Shown in pieces: positions 8,609-19,928 of a DNA stretch of 64,000 nt; positions within the stretch are counted from its first letter, which is position 1; each line of letters starts with the position of its first letter. The notes under the pieces are model-generated. The model saw only the letters and a list, made by a program, of their open reading frames with translations, ran no database searches and was not told where the DNA came from. The position numbers and the translations under genes are program-made. This stretch comes from Bacillus mobilis (GTDB lineage Bacteria > Bacillota > Bacilli > Bacillales > Bacillaceae_G): contig NZ_MACF01000025.1 of NCBI RefSeq assembly GCF_001884045.1, forward strand, positions 1 through 64,000, read 5' to 3'.

Positions 8609-8943
8609 ACATGTTCCTGCGTTAGCCATTTAATAATAGTAAGACCTGTTTGCATACCACCCGTTGCGAAAAAAATAAGGAGAATTTGTTTTACGATATC
8701 TTTCATATCTCCGCCAAAGAAACTTCTTTCAAAGCTGTAAAAAGTATCAAATGTTCCGCCAATTGCTGCAACGAGTGCCCAAATCCTTAAATTTTGGGCG
8801 AATTGATTAATGTAGGTTAGAGTTGGTTTTCCGATAAGAAATGCACCAAAGCCGCCAATTAATGAACCACCGAGTATAACTCCAAAGGCAATAAAATAAC
8901 TAATAATAAGCAGAGAGAAAAAAGTGTGTTCTCTTACATCCAT
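8605..8943 (-). CDS. ytrH: Sporulation membrane protein YtrH
   Basis: A 112-residue protein with several hydrophobic helices (about 8-32, 50-65, 85-102). In B. subtilis YtrH and YtrI are mother-cell membrane proteins needed for sporulation. The start MDVREHT at 8943 gives AAAGGGG a spacing of about seven bases and the family length of about 113; an ATG six bases earlier is too close to that site. It forms an operon with ytrI, divergent from dnaE with about 117 bp between the starts. Confidence 0.9.
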   Translation of the reverse strand: MDVREHTFFSLLIISYFIAFGVILGGSLIGGFGAFLIGKPTLTYINQFAQNLRIWALVAAIGGTFDTFYSFERSFFGGDMKDIVKQILLIFFATGGMQTGLTIIKWLTQEHV

Positions 8944-9060
8944 CGTCATTCCCCTTTCTTCTTCATATATATGGACAAAGTATAAGAAGTATGTTTTGAT
9001 TTCCGCTTTCCTCATCACCTATAATAAAAGTAGTCAAATTGGTAAAGAGAGGGTACAACA

Positions 9061-12000
9061 GTGAAGTTTGTGCATTTACAATGTCAAACCGTTTTTAGTT
9101 TATTAAAAAGTGCTTGTAAAATTGATGAGCTAGTAGTCAGGGCAAAAGAACTTGGTTTTTCATCACTGGCTATTACGGATGAAAATGTTATGTATGGCGT
9201 TATTCCGTTTTATAAAGCATGTAAGAAACATGGTATACAGCCTATTATCGGCTTAACAGCTTCTATTTTTAGTGAAGAAGATGAAAAATCTTATCCGCTT
9301 GTTTTACTTGCTGAAAATGAAATAGGCTATCAAAATTTATTAAAGATTTCTAGTAGCATTATGACGAAGTCAAAAGAAGGTATTCCGAAAAAGTGGCTTG
9401 CCCATTATGCGAAAGGATTAATTGCAATTTCTCCAGGTAAAGATGGAGAAATTGAACAATTATTATTAGAAGACAAAGAGAGTGAAGCTGAAGAAGTAGC
9501 TCGCATGTACCAAAGTATGTTCGGTAATTTTTATATGAGTTTGCAGCATCATGCGATTCAAGATGAACTGCTTCTGCAAGAGAAATTACCTGCATTTATG
9601 AGTAGGATAAATGTTCCAGTTGTTGCAACAAACGATGTACGCTACATCAATCAAAGTGACGCACTTGTTCATGAGTGCTTATTATCTGTTGAAAGTGGAT
9701 CGAAAATGACGGATCCAGATAGACCGAGGCTGAAAACAGATCAATATTATTTAAAATCATCAGATGAAATGGAAGCACTATTTTCTCACGTAGAAGAGGC
9801 GATTTACAATACAGTAGAAATTGCAGAACGTTGCAGAGTAGAAATACCGTTTCATGTAAATCAATTACCGAAATTTCCTGTTCCAGCTAACGAGACGAAT
9901 GATATGTATTTACGCCGTGTTTGTGAAGAAGGGTTGCAGAAACGTTATGGTACGCCGAAGGAAGTACATATCCAGCGTTTAAATCATGAATTAAACGTTA
10001 TTTCTAGTATGGGGTTTAGTGATTATTTCCTCATCGTATGGGATTTTATGAAGTATGCGCATGAAAATCATATTTTAACAGGACCAGGACGTGGATCGGC
10101 AGCTGGCTCACTCGTTTCTTACGTATTAGAAATTACAGATATCGATCCAATTGAATATGATCTATTATTTGAAAGGTTTTTAAACCCCGAACGTGTGACA
10201 CTTCCAGATATTGATATCGATTTTCCAGATATAAGACGTGATGAGATGATTCGATATGTGAAAGATAAATATGGTCAGCTTCGTGTTGCACAAATCGTAA
10301 CGTTTGGGACGCTTGCAGCAAAAGCAGCAATTAGAGATATTGCGCGTGTAATGGGGCTTCCGCCGCGAGATATTGACATATTCTCAAAGCTTATCCCATC
10401 AAAGCTTGGTATAACGTTAAAAGATGCATATGAGGAATCGCAATCACTCCGTGAGTTCATACAAGGGAATCTTCTTCATGAGCGTGTGTTTGAAATTGCA
10501 AAACGTGTAGAAGGCTTACCCCGTCATACGTCTATTCATGCAGCTGGCGTTATTATGAGCCAAGAGCCGTTAACAGGAAGTGTTGCAATTCAAGAAGGGC
10601 ATAACGATGTGTATGTGACGCAATATCCAGCTGATGCATTAGAAGAACTTGGTTTGTTAAAGATGGACTTTTTAGGATTACGTAATTTAACGTTACTTGA
10701 AAATATTATAAAGTTTATCGTGAAAAAAACGGGGACACAAATTGATATAAGAAATTTACCACTTCAAGATGAAAAAACGTTCCAATTGTTAGGTAGAGGG
10801 GATACAACAGGTGTATTCCAGCTTGAATCAGGTGGTATGCGAAATGTACTTCGTGGGTTAAAACCGAATGAATTTGAAGATATTGTCGCTGTTAACTCGT
10901 TATATAGACCAGGCCCAATGGAACAAATTCCGACCTTTATTGAATCAAAGCATGGAAAAAGAAAAATTGAATATTTACATCCGGACTTAAAGCCAATTTT
11001 AGAAAGAACGTACGGTGTAATTGTATATCAAGAACAAATTATGCAAATTGCGTCGAAATTAGCAGGATTCTCGCTCGGAGAAGCAGATTTATTACGCCGT
11101 GCAGTGAGTAAAAAAAATCGTGATATTTTAGATCAGGAACGTAAGCATTTTGTGCAAGGTTGTTTACAAAATGGTTATGACGAGACATCTGCAGAGAAAA
11201 TTTACGATTTAATTGTAAGATTTGCGAATTACGGTTTTAACAGAAGTCACGCAGTTGCCTACAGTATGATTGGATATCAGCTTGCCTACTTAAAAGCGAA
11301 TTATACGCTGGAATTTATGACAGCACTATTATCAAGTGCAATTGGAAATGAAGATAAGATTGTGCAGTATATACGAGAAACGAAGCGGAAAGGTTTTCAC
11401 GTTTTGCCGCCGTCTCTTCAGAGGAGTGGTTATAATTTCCAAATAGAAGGCAATGCGATACGTTACAGCTTACTTTCCATTCGAAACATCGGAATGGCTA
11501 CAGTGACAGCATTACTCGAGGAACGAGAGAAAAAAATGTTTGAAGATTTATTTGAATTTTGTCTTCGCATGCCATCAAAGTTTGTAACAGAGCGAAATTT
11601 AGAGGCGTTTGTCTGGTCTGGATGTTTTGATGATTTTGGTGTTTCGAGAACGAATTTATCGAAAAGTCTTAAAGGAGCGTTAGAGTATGCAAATCTTGCA
11701 CGTGATCTAGGAGATGCTGTTCCGAAATCGAAATACGTACAAGGAGAAGAGCTCTCTTTTATTGAACAGTTAAATAAAGAAAAGGAAGCATTAGGTTTTT
11801 ATTTATCAAGCTATCCGACAGCGCAGTATGTAAAGTTAGCGAAAGAATTAGAAATTCCATCTCTCGCTCAAGCGATGCGGCATAAGAAAAAAGTACAAAG
11901 AGCGATCGTGTATATAACAAGCGTGAGAGTAATTCGTACGAAAAAGTTGCAAAAGATGGCGTTTATTACATTTTGTGATCAAAATGATGAAATGGAAGCA

Positions 12001-12387
12001 GTTCTTTTCCCAGAAACGTATATACATTTCTCAGATAAGTTACAAGAAGGCGCAATTGTATTAGTTGACGGCATGATTGAGCTTAGAAATCATAAGTTGC
12101 AATGGATTGTAAATGGGCTATATCCGTTAGAAGAAATGGATGTGTATGAAGAAAAGAAAGACGCATCTGTTTACGTGAAATTGCCGTCTCAGTATGAGAA
12201 AAAGTTGTTAAATCAGGTTACTAAAATATTGTTTGACTATTCGGGTTTTGCGAAAGTACTAATTTATTATGAAAAGGAACATAAAATGGTACAATTATCA
12301 CGAAGTTTATCGATTCATCCAAGTGAAGAATGTTTAGGAGCACTTCGTGAAATTGTCGGGGAAGAAAATGTGGTTGTGAAAATATAA
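9061..12387 (+). CDS. dnaE: DNA polymerase III alpha subunit DnaE
   Basis: A 1108-residue C-family polymerase of the DnaE type, which in Firmicutes extends RNA primers before handing over to PolC. Order: PHP domain (1 to about 205), palm with catalytic aspartates in PDIDIDFPD (about 382-390) and KMDFLGL (about 533-539), fingers, helix-hairpin-helix region, and an OB-fold (about 970-1050). The PHP HxH motif is replaced by Q7-C8-Q9, so metal-dependent PHP activity is unlikely. No exonuclease domain. Start is GTG at 9061 after AGAGAGGG. Confidence 0.96.
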   Translation: MKFVHLQCQTVFSLLKSACKIDELVVRAKELGFSSLAITDENVMYGVIPFYKACKKHGIQPIIGLTASIFSEEDEKSYPLVLLAENEIGYQNLLKISSSIMTKSKEGIPKKWLAHYAKGLIAISPGKDGEIEQLLLEDKESEAEEVARMYQSMFGNFYMSLQHHAIQDELLLQEKLPAFMSRINVPVVATNDVRYINQSDALVHECLLSVESGSKMTDPDRPRLKTDQYYLKSSDEMEALFSHVEEAIYNTVEIAERCRVEIPFHVNQLPKFPVPANETNDMYLRRVCEEGLQKRYGTPKEVHIQRLNHELNVISSMGFSDYFLIVWDFMKYAHENHILTGPGRGSAAGSLVSYVLEITDIDPIEYDLLFERFLNPERVTLPDIDIDFPDIRRDEMIRYVKDKYGQLRVAQIVTFGTLAAKAAIRDIARVMGLPPRDIDIFSKLIPSKLGITLKDAYEESQSLREFIQGNLLHERVFEIAKRVEGLPRHTSIHAAGVIMSQEPLTGSVAIQEGHNDVYVTQYPADALEELGLLKMDFLGLRNLTLLENIIKFIVKKTGTQIDIRNLPLQDEKTFQLLGRGDTTGVFQLESGGMRNVLRGLKPNEFEDIVAVNSLYRPGPMEQIPTFIESKHGKRKIEYLHPDLKPILERTYGVIVYQEQIMQIASKLAGFSLGEADLLRRAVSKKNRDILDQERKHFVQGCLQNGYDETSAEKIYDLIVRFANYGFNRSHAVAYSMIGYQLAYLKANYTLEFMTALLSSAIGNEDKIVQYIRETKRKGFHVLPPSLQRSGYNFQIEGNAIRYSLLSIRNIGMATVTALLEEREKKMFEDLFEFCLRMPSKFVTERNLEAFVWSGCFDDFGVSRTNLSKSLKGALEYANLARDLGDAVPKSKYVQGEELSFIEQLNKEKEALGFYLSSYPTAQYVKLAKELEIPSLAQAMRHKKKVQRAIVYITSVRVIRTKKLQKMAFITFCDQNDEMEAVLFPETYIHFSDKLQEGAIVLVDGMIELRNHKLQWIVNGLYPLEEMDVYEEKKDASVYVKLPSQYEKKLLNQVTKILFDYSGFAKVLIYYEKEHKMVQLSRSLSIHPSEECLGALREIVGEENVVVKI

Positions 12388-12443
12388 TGGACAATTTCCC
12401 TACACTTCGATTATTATAGTAGTAGTGTTCGTGGTCAGACCAC
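12388..12443 (+). promoter_or_regulatory. Promoter and FadR-type operator of ytsJ-gntR
   Basis: A likely sigma-A promoter has TGGACA (12388-12393), 18 bases, then TATTAT (12412-12417). Just past the expected start of transcription is a perfect dyad GTGGTCAGACCAC (12431-12443). This fits the TGGTNNNACCA pattern bound by FadR-subfamily GntR repressors, and a member of that subfamily is encoded in the same unit (13744-14388), suggesting self-repression. The assignment is inferred from the pattern. Confidence 0.6.
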
Positions 12444-12490
12444 TTGGAGAAATTGATATCAGCTAGAATAATTTGAGGAGAGTGGATAGT

Positions 12491-13729
12491 TTGTCAACAC
12501 TTCGTGAAGAAGCACTTCACATGCATAAAGTGCATCAAGGAAAATTAGAAACTGTATCAAAAGTAAAAGTAGAAAATGCAAAAGATTTAAGTCTTGCATA
12601 TTCTCCAGGGGTTGCAGAGCCTTGTAAAGAAATTTATGACGATAAAAGTAAGGTATATGAATATACGATGAAGGGAAATATGGTAGCAGTTGTGACTGAT
12701 GGAACGGCTGTACTTGGTCTTGGTAACATTGGACCTGAAGCATCTCTTCCAGTAATGGAAGGTAAAGCTGTATTATTCAAGAGCTTTGCTGGTGTAGATG
12801 CATTCCCGATTGCCTTAAATACAAACGATGTAGATAAAATTGTTGAAACTGTAAAATTAATGGAGCCAACTTTTGGCGGCGTTAACTTAGAGGATATCGC
12901 AGCACCAAACTGCTTCATTATTGAAGAACGTTTGAAAAAAGAAACAAATATTCCTATCTTCCATGATGATCAACACGGAACAGCTATCGTAACAGTAGCA
13001 GGTCTTGTGAACGCGCTAAAATTAGTTGGAAAGAAAATGTCTGACATTAAAGTTGTCGCAAATGGCGCAGGTGCAGCAGGTATTGCAATTATTAAACTTT
13101 TATATCGCTATGGTGTACGCGACATTATTATGTGTGACCGTAAAGGTGCGATCTATGAGGGTCGTCCTACAGGTATGAATCCTGTGAAGGATGAAGTTGC
13201 AAAATATACAAATAAGAATCGTATCGAAGGTTCTTTAGCTGATGTTGTACAAGGTGCGGACGTATTCATTGGTGTATCTGCAGAAGGTGCATTAACAGAA
13301 GAGATGGTTCGTACAATGAATGACGATGCAATTATTTTTGCAATGGCGAATCCAGTTCCAGAAATTATGCCAGAATTGGCAAAAGCAGCGGGCGCAGCTG
13401 TTGTTGGAACGGGTCGTTCTGACTTCGCAAACCAAGTAAATAATGTACTAGCGTTCCCTGGTATTTTCCGTGGTGCACTTGACGTACATGCGACACAAAT
13501 TAACGAAGAAATGAAGATGGCAGCTGTACAGGCTATTGCTGAGCTTGTAGCAGAAGATGAGTTGAATGCAGACTATATCATTCCTGCACCGTTTGACGCG
13601 CGTGTAGCGCCTCAAGTGGCAGCTTACGTTGCGAAAGCTGCAATGGAGACAGGAGTAGCTCGCCGTCAAGTAGATCCAAATGAGATTGCTGAGAAAACAA
13701 AACAATTAGCGCTGATTGGTAAAGAATAA
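12491..13729 (+). CDS. ytsJ: NAD(P)-dependent malic enzyme YtsJ
   Basis: A 412-residue cytoplasmic enzyme that decarboxylates malate to pyruvate. The sequence is nearly identical in layout to B. subtilis YtsJ, the main NADP malic enzyme there. Visible features are the SPGVAEPC segment, the TDGTAVLGLGNIG nucleotide-side loop, the EDIAAPNCF metal-binding region with FHDDQHGTA, and a second Rossmann motif GAGAAGIA. The start is TTG at 12491, eight bases after GAGGAGAG; an in-frame TTG at 12473 precedes that site. The regulator gene follows after 14 bp. Confidence 0.95.
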   Translation: MSTLREEALHMHKVHQGKLETVSKVKVENAKDLSLAYSPGVAEPCKEIYDDKSKVYEYTMKGNMVAVVTDGTAVLGLGNIGPEASLPVMEGKAVLFKSFAGVDAFPIALNTNDVDKIVETVKLMEPTFGGVNLEDIAAPNCFIIEERLKKETNIPIFHDDQHGTAIVTVAGLVNALKLVGKKMSDIKVVANGAGAAGIAIIKLLYRYGVRDIIMCDRKGAIYEGRPTGMNPVKDEVAKYTNKNRIEGSLADVVQGADVFIGVSAEGALTEEMVRTMNDDAIIFAMANPVPEIMPELAKAAGAAVVGTGRSDFANQVNNVLAFPGIFRGALDVHATQINEEMKMAAVQAIAELVAEDELNADYIIPAPFDARVAPQVAAYVAKAAMETGVARRQVDPNEIAEKTKQLALIGKE

Positions 13730-13743
13730 GCGAGGAATTTCCA

Positions 13744-14388
13744 TTGACATCATCAAATACAAAAGTATATCTCGAAATTGTAAAAAAAATCCGTTCCATT
13801 ATGGAAGAAGATGGATTGGTGGCGGGGGATCGTTTGCCGTCTGAACGTGAGTTAAGTTCACGTTTAAACGTAGGGCGTTCCTCTGTAAGAGAAGCATTGC
13901 GTGCTTTAGAACTGGTAGGATTGATTGAAACGAGACGTGGTGAAGGGACGTTTATTCGAAACTTTTACGATAACGGTCTTGTACAATTGATTGCGCCGTT
14001 CTTACTGCAAGATGAGAAAACAATTCGTGATTTATTACAAACAAAACGATTGCTTGAGAAAGATATGATTCGAATTGTATGTAATTTACCGAAAGAAACG
14101 TTTTCTAAAGTGCTAAGTAAATTACACAAAGTACTTGAAGAAAATGAAAACTCAATTCCAATGCTTCATCAAACGTTCTTTAAAACACTTATTGAACAAG
14201 TCGATAATTATTTACTTTATCGCATTTGGATGATCGTAAATGATTACGTATCAACTCTTTCTTGTAAAGTTTCAGGAGATTCTATCGATATGTATAGAAA
14301 GCTTTATGCTACTTTGGAAGAAAAGCAAGAAAATGATGCGCTAAAAATTTACGATGAATTAGTAGAGAATATACAGTTTCACTCGTAA
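13744..14388 (+). CDS. GntR family regulator, FadR subfamily
   Basis: A 214-residue repressor. The N-terminal winged helix (about 8-75) contains LPSERELSSRLNVGRSSVREALRAL-type sequence typical of GntR proteins, ending with TRRGEGTF. The C-terminal all-helical FCD-like domain (about 80-214) would bind an acyl or organic-acid ligand. Start is TTG at 13744 with GCGAGGA upstream. Its place between malic enzyme and acetyl-CoA carboxylase, plus the TGGTNNNACCA dyad before ytsJ, suggests control of malate or fatty-acid-linked metabolism. Ligand unknown. Confidence 0.85.
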   Translation: MTSSNTKVYLEIVKKIRSIMEEDGLVAGDRLPSERELSSRLNVGRSSVREALRALELVGLIETRRGEGTFIRNFYDNGLVQLIAPFLLQDEKTIRDLLQTKRLLEKDMIRIVCNLPKETFSKVLSKLHKVLEENENSIPMLHQTFFKTLIEQVDNYLLYRIWMIVNDYVSTLSCKVSGDSIDMYRKLYATLEEKQENDALKIYDELVENIQFHS

Positions 14389-14497
14389 TGTATAAAATTT
14401 GTCGAAATGACCATGACACGTTATGACAAACATTCTATCGCGTAGCGGTTAAAGTTAAACGTAAAGAGTGAGGTTATTAGACAGATTGAGAAGATAA

Positions 14498-14530
14498 GGC
14501 TAACATCAAACTTTGGTGTTAGCCCAATTT
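14498..14530 (+). terminator. Hairpin between gntR and accD
   Basis: Stem GGCTAACATCAA (14498-14509) with TTGGTGTTAGCC (14513-14524), one G-U pair. It is followed by CAATTTTCTTC, a weak T-tract, so it may be a leaky terminator or an mRNA-stabilising hairpin in the 185-bp accD leader. Confidence 0.5.
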
Positions 14531-14573
14531 TCTTCTTGCGCTAACCTTAGCTCTCAACGAAGGGGGTCAAATT

Positions 14574-15443
14574 GTGCTAAGAGATTTATTCGTGAAAAAG
14601 AAAAAGTACGCTGCAATACCTTCAGAACAAGTACGAAAAGATGTACCGGATGGCGTTATGACAAAATGTCCGAAATGTAAAAAAATCATGTATACGAAAG
14701 AGGTTCTAAAAAATTTAAAAGTATGTGTGAATTGTGGATATCATCATCCTATGAATGCATGGGAACGTCTTGATAGTATATTGGACGAAGGGTCATTCCG
14801 TGAGTATGACAAAGAAATGGTTTCATTAAATCCACTCGAGTTTCCAGGATACGAAGAGAAACTAGAGAGCGATCGTAAGAAGACTGAATTGAACGAAGCG
14901 GTTGTAACTGGTGAAGGAACAATTGATGACATGCTTGTTGTTGTTGCAGTAATGGATTCTCGTTTTCGAATGGGCAGCATGGGCTCTGTTGTAGGAGAGA
15001 AAATTGCCCGTGCAGTTGAAAAAGCATACGACTTACAAGTTCCATTTATTATCTTTACTGCGTCGGGTGGTGCCCGTATGCAAGAAGGGATATTAAGTTT
15101 AATGCAAATGGCAAAAACAAGCGTAGCTTTGAAAAAGCATAGTAATGCAGGAGGGTTATTTATTTCTGTTATGACTCACCCAACGACGGGCGGGGTTTCA
15201 GCGAGTTTCGCTTCACTTGGTGATTACAATCTTGCAGAGCCAGGTGCACTTATCGGATTTGCTGGTAGACGTGTAATTGAACAAACAGTGCGTGAGAAAC
15301 TACCGGAAGATTTCCAAACGGCAGAATTTTTATTAGAGCACGGTCAATTAGATGCGGTGGTGCATCGTGATGATATGAGAGAATCGCTCCGTAAGATTTT
15401 AGAAGTTCATCAAGGAGGGGAAATGGCTGTATGGCAGAGCTAG
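14574..15443 (+). CDS. accD: Acetyl-CoA carboxylase carboxyltransferase subunit beta
   Basis: A 289-residue subunit that, with AccA, moves the carboxyl group from carboxybiotin to acetyl-CoA to form malonyl-CoA, the first step of fatty acid synthesis. The four-cysteine zinc finger is intact (Cys32, Cys35, Cys51, Cys54), followed by the crotonase-like carboxyltransferase domain with SGGARMQEG and the oxyanion glycines of [10 protein letters not shown]. Start is GTG at 14574 after AGGGGGT. The 3' end overlaps accA by 13 bp, so translation is coupled and equal amounts are expected. Confidence 0.96.
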   Translation: MLRDLFVKKKKYAAIPSEQVRKDVPDGVMTKCPKCKKIMYTKEVLKNLKVCVNCGYHHPMNAWERLDSILDEGSFREYDKEMVSLNPLEFPGYEEKLESDRKKTELNEAVVTGEGTIDDMLVVVAVMDSRFRMGSMGSVVGEKIARAVEKAYDLQVPFIIFTASGGARMQEGILSLMQMAKTSVALKKHSNAGGLFISVMTHPTTGGVSASFASLGDYNLAEPGALIGFAGRRVIEQTVREKLPEDFQTAEFLLEHGQLDAVVHRDDMRESLRKILEVHQGGEMAVWQS

Positions 15444-16405
15444 AATTTGAGAAACCAGTTGTTGAGCTAAGAAATAAGATTCGTGAACTGAAAGACTATA
15501 CGAAAAACAGCCAGATGGACTTCAGTGAGGAGATTCGTATTTTGGAAGACAAGTTAGAAAAATTAGAGGAAGATATATACGGCAATATGAAAGTATGGGA
15601 CCGTGTTCAAATTGCTCGTCATGCAGAACGACCGACAACGCTCGATTATATTGAGCACTTATTTACTAATTTTTTTGAATGTCATGGAGATCGCCTATTT
15701 GGCGACGATGCAGCGATTGTCGGCGGCATTGCGAAATATAAGGGGATGCCAGTAACTGTAATTGGGCATCAACGCGGAAAAGATACGAAAGAAAATATTC
15801 GTCGTAATTTTGGGATGCCTCATCCAGAAGGATATCGAAAAGCACTGCGTCTAATGAAACAAGCGGAAAAGTTTAATCGTCCTATTATTTGTTTCATTGA
15901 TACGAAGGGAGCTTATCCTGGTAAAGCAGCTGAAGAACGTGGACAAAGTGAAGCGATCGCCCGTAATTTATTTGAAATGGCGGGTTTAACTGTACCTGTT
16001 ATTTGTATTGTTATCGGTGAAGGTGGTAGTGGTGGTGCGTTAGGTCTTGGAGTAGGAGATTACATTCATATGCTGGAAAATTCCACGTATTCTGTTATTA
16101 CACCAGAGGGTGCGGCGGCAATTCTTTGGAAAGATGCTGGTAAAGCAAAAGAAGCTGCAGAAGCGATGAAAATTACAGCATTAGATTTGAAAGAATTAGG
16201 TGTAATTGACGAAATTATTCCAGAGGCAAAAGGCGGAGCACATCGTAATATTTTAAAACAATCAGAAAATATAGATTTAATGCTTAAGAAAACTTTTGAA
16301 CAATTAAGCGGAATTTCGAAAGATGAATTAATCGAAAAACGTTATGAAAAATATATGAAAATTGGGCAAGTTTCGTTTTCAAACGCTTCCATTGGGATAA
16401 AATAA
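15431..16405 (+). CDS. accA: Acetyl-CoA carboxylase carboxyltransferase subunit alpha
   Basis: A 324-residue partner of AccD. The N-terminal helical part (about 1-55, [12 protein letters not shown]-like) is followed by the carboxyltransferase core with [26 protein letters not shown] and [10 protein letters not shown] motifs that bind carboxybiotin. The ATG at 15431 lies inside accD with AAGGAGGGG upstream. It closes the accDA operon and is followed by a terminator. Confidence 0.96.
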   Translation: MAELEFEKPVVELRNKIRELKDYTKNSQMDFSEEIRILEDKLEKLEEDIYGNMKVWDRVQIARHAERPTTLDYIEHLFTNFFECHGDRLFGDDAAIVGGIAKYKGMPVTVIGHQRGKDTKENIRRNFGMPHPEGYRKALRLMKQAEKFNRPIICFIDTKGAYPGKAAEERGQSEAIARNLFEMAGLTVPVICIVIGEGGSGGALGLGVGDYIHMLENSTYSVITPEGAAAILWKDAGKAKEAAEAMKITALDLKELGVIDEIIPEAKGGAHRNILKQSENIDLMLKKTFEQLSGISKDELIEKRYEKYMKIGQVSFSNASIGIK

Positions 16406-16408
16406 TAA

Positions 16409-16445
16409 AAGCGTGCGTTCCTCTTCGCGAATGCACGTTTTTATT
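16409..16445 (+). terminator. Terminator after accA
   Basis: Stem GCGTGCGTTC with GAATGCACGT containing wobble pairs, loop CTCTTCGC, followed by TTTTATT. It separates accDA from the pfkA-pyk unit. Confidence 0.7.
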
Positions 16446-16527
16446 ATGAAAAGACACATCTTCTCCATTGTGTTTTTATATTTTTTCGTGTTATTTTATT
16501 ATAAGGCAAATAATCTTTATGAGGTGA

Positions 16528-17493
<966 letters not shown>

Positions 17494-17546
17494 TCGGCTT
17501 AATGTCGGATATTTGGGAACGGTTTCATAATTTTCGGAGGTGCAAT

Positions 17547-19304
17547 ATGCGTAAAACTAAAATTGTATGTACTATAGGTCCTGCTAGTGAAAGTATTGAG
17601 AAATTAGAACAATTAATCGAAGCGGGTATGAACGTTGCTCGTTTAAACTTCTCTCATGGTAGCCATGAAGAGCACGGCGCTCGTATTAAAAATATTCGTG
17701 AAGCTTCAAAGAAAACTGGTAAAACAGTTGGTATCTTACTTGATACAAAAGGTCCAGAAATCCGTACTCACGACTTCGTAGACGGACAAGCTGAGCTTGT
17801 AACAGGTGCAGAAGTAGTTCTTTCTACTGAGCAAGTATTAGGTACTGCAGAGAAGTTCTCTGTATCTTATGCTGGTCTTTATGACGATGTAGACCCAGGT
17901 TCTCGTATTCTAATCGATGACGGTCTTATCGAACTAGAAGTAATCGAAAAAGCTGATGGAAACATCCGTACAAAAGTTCTTAACAGCGGAACTGTAAAAA
18001 ATAAAAAAGGTGTTAACGTACCAAACGTAAGCATTAAGCTTCCTGGTATCACTGAAAAAGACGTAAAAGATATCATTTTCGGTATCGAGCAAAAAGTTGA
18101 TTTCATCGCAGCTTCATTCGTACGTAAAGCATCTGACGTATTAGAAATCCGTGAATTATTAGAAGAGCATAAAGCTCAATATATCCAAATCGTACCAAAA
18201 ATCGAAAACCAAGAGGGTATCGATAACATCGATTCAATCTTAGAAGTTTCTGACGGTTTAATGGTAGCTCGTGGTGATATGGGTGTAGAAATTCCACCAG
18301 AAGAAGTACCATTAGTACAAAAACGTCTAATCAAAAAATGTAACGTGTTAGGTAAACCAGTTATTACTGCGACACAAATGTTAGATTCTATGCAACGTAA
18401 CCCACGTCCAACTCGTGCGGAAGCAAGTGACGTAGCTAACGCAATCTTCGACGGTACAGATGCAATCATGCTTTCAGGTGAAACAGCTGCTGGTCAATAC
18501 CCAGTAGAAGCAGTAACTATGATGGCTAACATTGCGGTACGTGTTGAAAAATCATTACAGTATGAAGATATGTTCAAAAAACGTATTAAAGAGTTCACTC
18601 CAACAATTACAGATGCAATTAGCCAATCTGTTGCGCATACAGCACTTGCTCTTGATGTAGCTGCAATCGTAGCTCCAACAGAAAGTGGATATACTGCGAA
18701 AATGATCTCTAAATACCGTCCAAAATCTCCAATCGTAGCTGTAACATCTGACGAGCAAGTAGGACGTCGTCTTGCACTTGTTTGGGGTGTACAAGCATTT
18801 ATGGCTGGAAAACGTGCAGCGTCTACTGACGAAATGTTAGATACTGCAATTCAAACAGGTATGGATGCAGGTCTAATTGGACTTGGAGACACTGTAGTAA
18901 TCACTGCTGGTGTACCAGTTGCTGAAACGGGTACAACAAACTTAATGAAAATCCACGTTGTTGGTGAAGAAGTTGCAAAAGGACAAGGAATCGGTCGTAA
19001 AGCTGCAAAAGGTAAAGTAGTTGTAGCGAAAACAGCTGCTGAAGCTGTAGCGAACGTAAACAAAGGTGATATCCTTGTTACAACAAGCACTGATAAAGAT
19101 ATGATTCCTGCAATTGAAAAAGCTGCTGCTCTAGTTGTAGAAGAAGGCGGCCTAACAAGCCACGCGGCTGTTGTAGGTGTATCAATCGGTATTCCTGTTA
19201 TCGTTGGTGTAAACGGCGTAACAGCAACTTTAAAAAATGGCCAAGAAGTAACAGTTGATGCGGCACGCGGAATTGTTTATAATGGACATGCGGAAGTGCT
19301 ATAA
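17547..19304 (+). CDS. pyk: Pyruvate kinase with C-terminal PEP-utiliser domain
   Basis: A 585-residue enzyme that makes pyruvate and ATP from phosphoenolpyruvate. The barrel carries NFSHG, the DTKGPEIRT strand, [10 protein letters not shown] and ATQMLDSM motifs. The last 110 residues form the extra domain typical of Bacillus pyruvate kinase, with TSHAAVVG resembling the phosphohistidine domain of PEP-utilising enzymes. The start MRKTKIV at 17547 has GGAGGTG upstream; an in-frame start at 17502 is too long for the family. It ends the pfkA-pyk operon. Confidence 0.97.
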   Translation: MRKTKIVCTIGPASESIEKLEQLIEAGMNVARLNFSHGSHEEHGARIKNIREASKKTGKTVGILLDTKGPEIRTHDFVDGQAELVTGAEVVLSTEQVLGTAEKFSVSYAGLYDDVDPGSRILIDDGLIELEVIEKADGNIRTKVLNSGTVKNKKGVNVPNVSIKLPGITEKDVKDIIFGIEQKVDFIAASFVRKASDVLEIRELLEEHKAQYIQIVPKIENQEGIDNIDSILEVSDGLMVARGDMGVEIPPEEVPLVQKRLIKKCNVLGKPVITATQMLDSMQRNPRPTRAEASDVANAIFDGTDAIMLSGETAAGQYPVEAVTMMANIAVRVEKSLQYEDMFKKRIKEFTPTITDAISQSVAHTALALDVAAIVAPTESGYTAKMISKYRPKSPIVAVTSDEQVGRRLALVWGVQAFMAGKRAASTDEMLDTAIQTGMDAGLIGLGDTVVITAGVPVAETGTTNLMKIHVVGEEVAKGQGIGRKAAKGKVVVAKTAAEAVANVNKGDILVTTSTDKDMIPAIEKAAALVVEEGGLTSHAAVVGVSIGIPVIVGVNGVTATLKNGQEVTVDAARGIVYNGHAEVL

Positions 19305-19313
19305 GTAATACGG

Positions 19314-19344
19314 AGAGAAGGATCGGAGTCCTTCTCTTTTTTTT
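19314..19344 (+). terminator. Terminator after pyk
   Basis: Perfect 9-bp stem AGAGAAGGA (19314-19322) and TCCTTCTCT (19329-19337) with loop TCGGAG, followed by a T-run. Confidence 0.9.
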
Positions 19345-19501
19345 ACACAAAAATGAGTTGTAACTAGCTTGAGACGTCTGAAATTGCTTTTAAAAGCTAT
19401 TTATTATGAGGTTTGATAAGAAATGTATTCGGCTTTTATATGGTGTATATGAGCGTTGTGAGGGCGTTTAAAGCGATGGTATATGAGAGGGGTGTAGAAC
19501 T

Positions 19502-19891
19502 ATGAAGTGGTTACTATTCTTGTTTATTTTAATACCGGCGATTGAGATTACAGTCTTAATTGGATCGAGTCATGTAATAGGTTTATGGTCTACGTTCGCT
19601 ATGATTGTATTTACGGGTGTTGTAGGTGTCTATTTGGCGAAAAGGCAAGGATTTAAAGTACTTGGAGAGATTCAATCTAAGTTGAATAGAGGAGAAATGC
19701 CAGGAGCGGCAGTACTCGATGGTATTTTTATCTTTGTAGGAGGTATCCTTTTGGTACTTCCTGGATATGTAACGGATATAATAGGCTTTATCTTTGTTCT
19801 TCCTGTGACGAGGGCTTTATTGAAGCCGTTTGTTATGAAATGGATGGAATGGAAGTTTAGAAAGAACTCTACTATTATCGTTCAGAAATAG
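19502..19891 (+). CDS. fxsA: FxsA family membrane protein
   Basis: A 129-residue inner membrane protein starting MKWLLFLFILIPAIEI. Hydrophobic helices lie at about 3-20, 26-46 and 72-100. The AIEI motif, VYLAKRQGFKVL and LLVLPGYVTDIIG are typical of the FxsA/YtzA family (in E. coli FxsA affects exclusion of phage T7). Start follows GAGAGGGGTG. It is a single gene with its stop lying in a strong terminator. Confidence 0.9.
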   Translation: MKWLLFLFILIPAIEITVLIGSSHVIGLWSTFAMIVFTGVVGVYLAKRQGFKVLGEIQSKLNRGEMPGAAVLDGIFIFVGGILLVLPGYVTDIIGFIFVLPVTRALLKPFVMKWMEWKFRKNSTIIVQK

Positions 19892-19928
19892 TGCTTAGAT
19901 TATAGCGATCTAAGCACTATTTTTTTTG
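19888..19928. terminator. Terminator after fxsA
   Basis: Perfect 13-bp stem ATAGTGCTTAGAT (19888-19900) and ATCTAAGCACTAT (19908-19920), seven-base loop, then eight T. The stem includes the fxsA stop codon. Confidence 0.92.
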
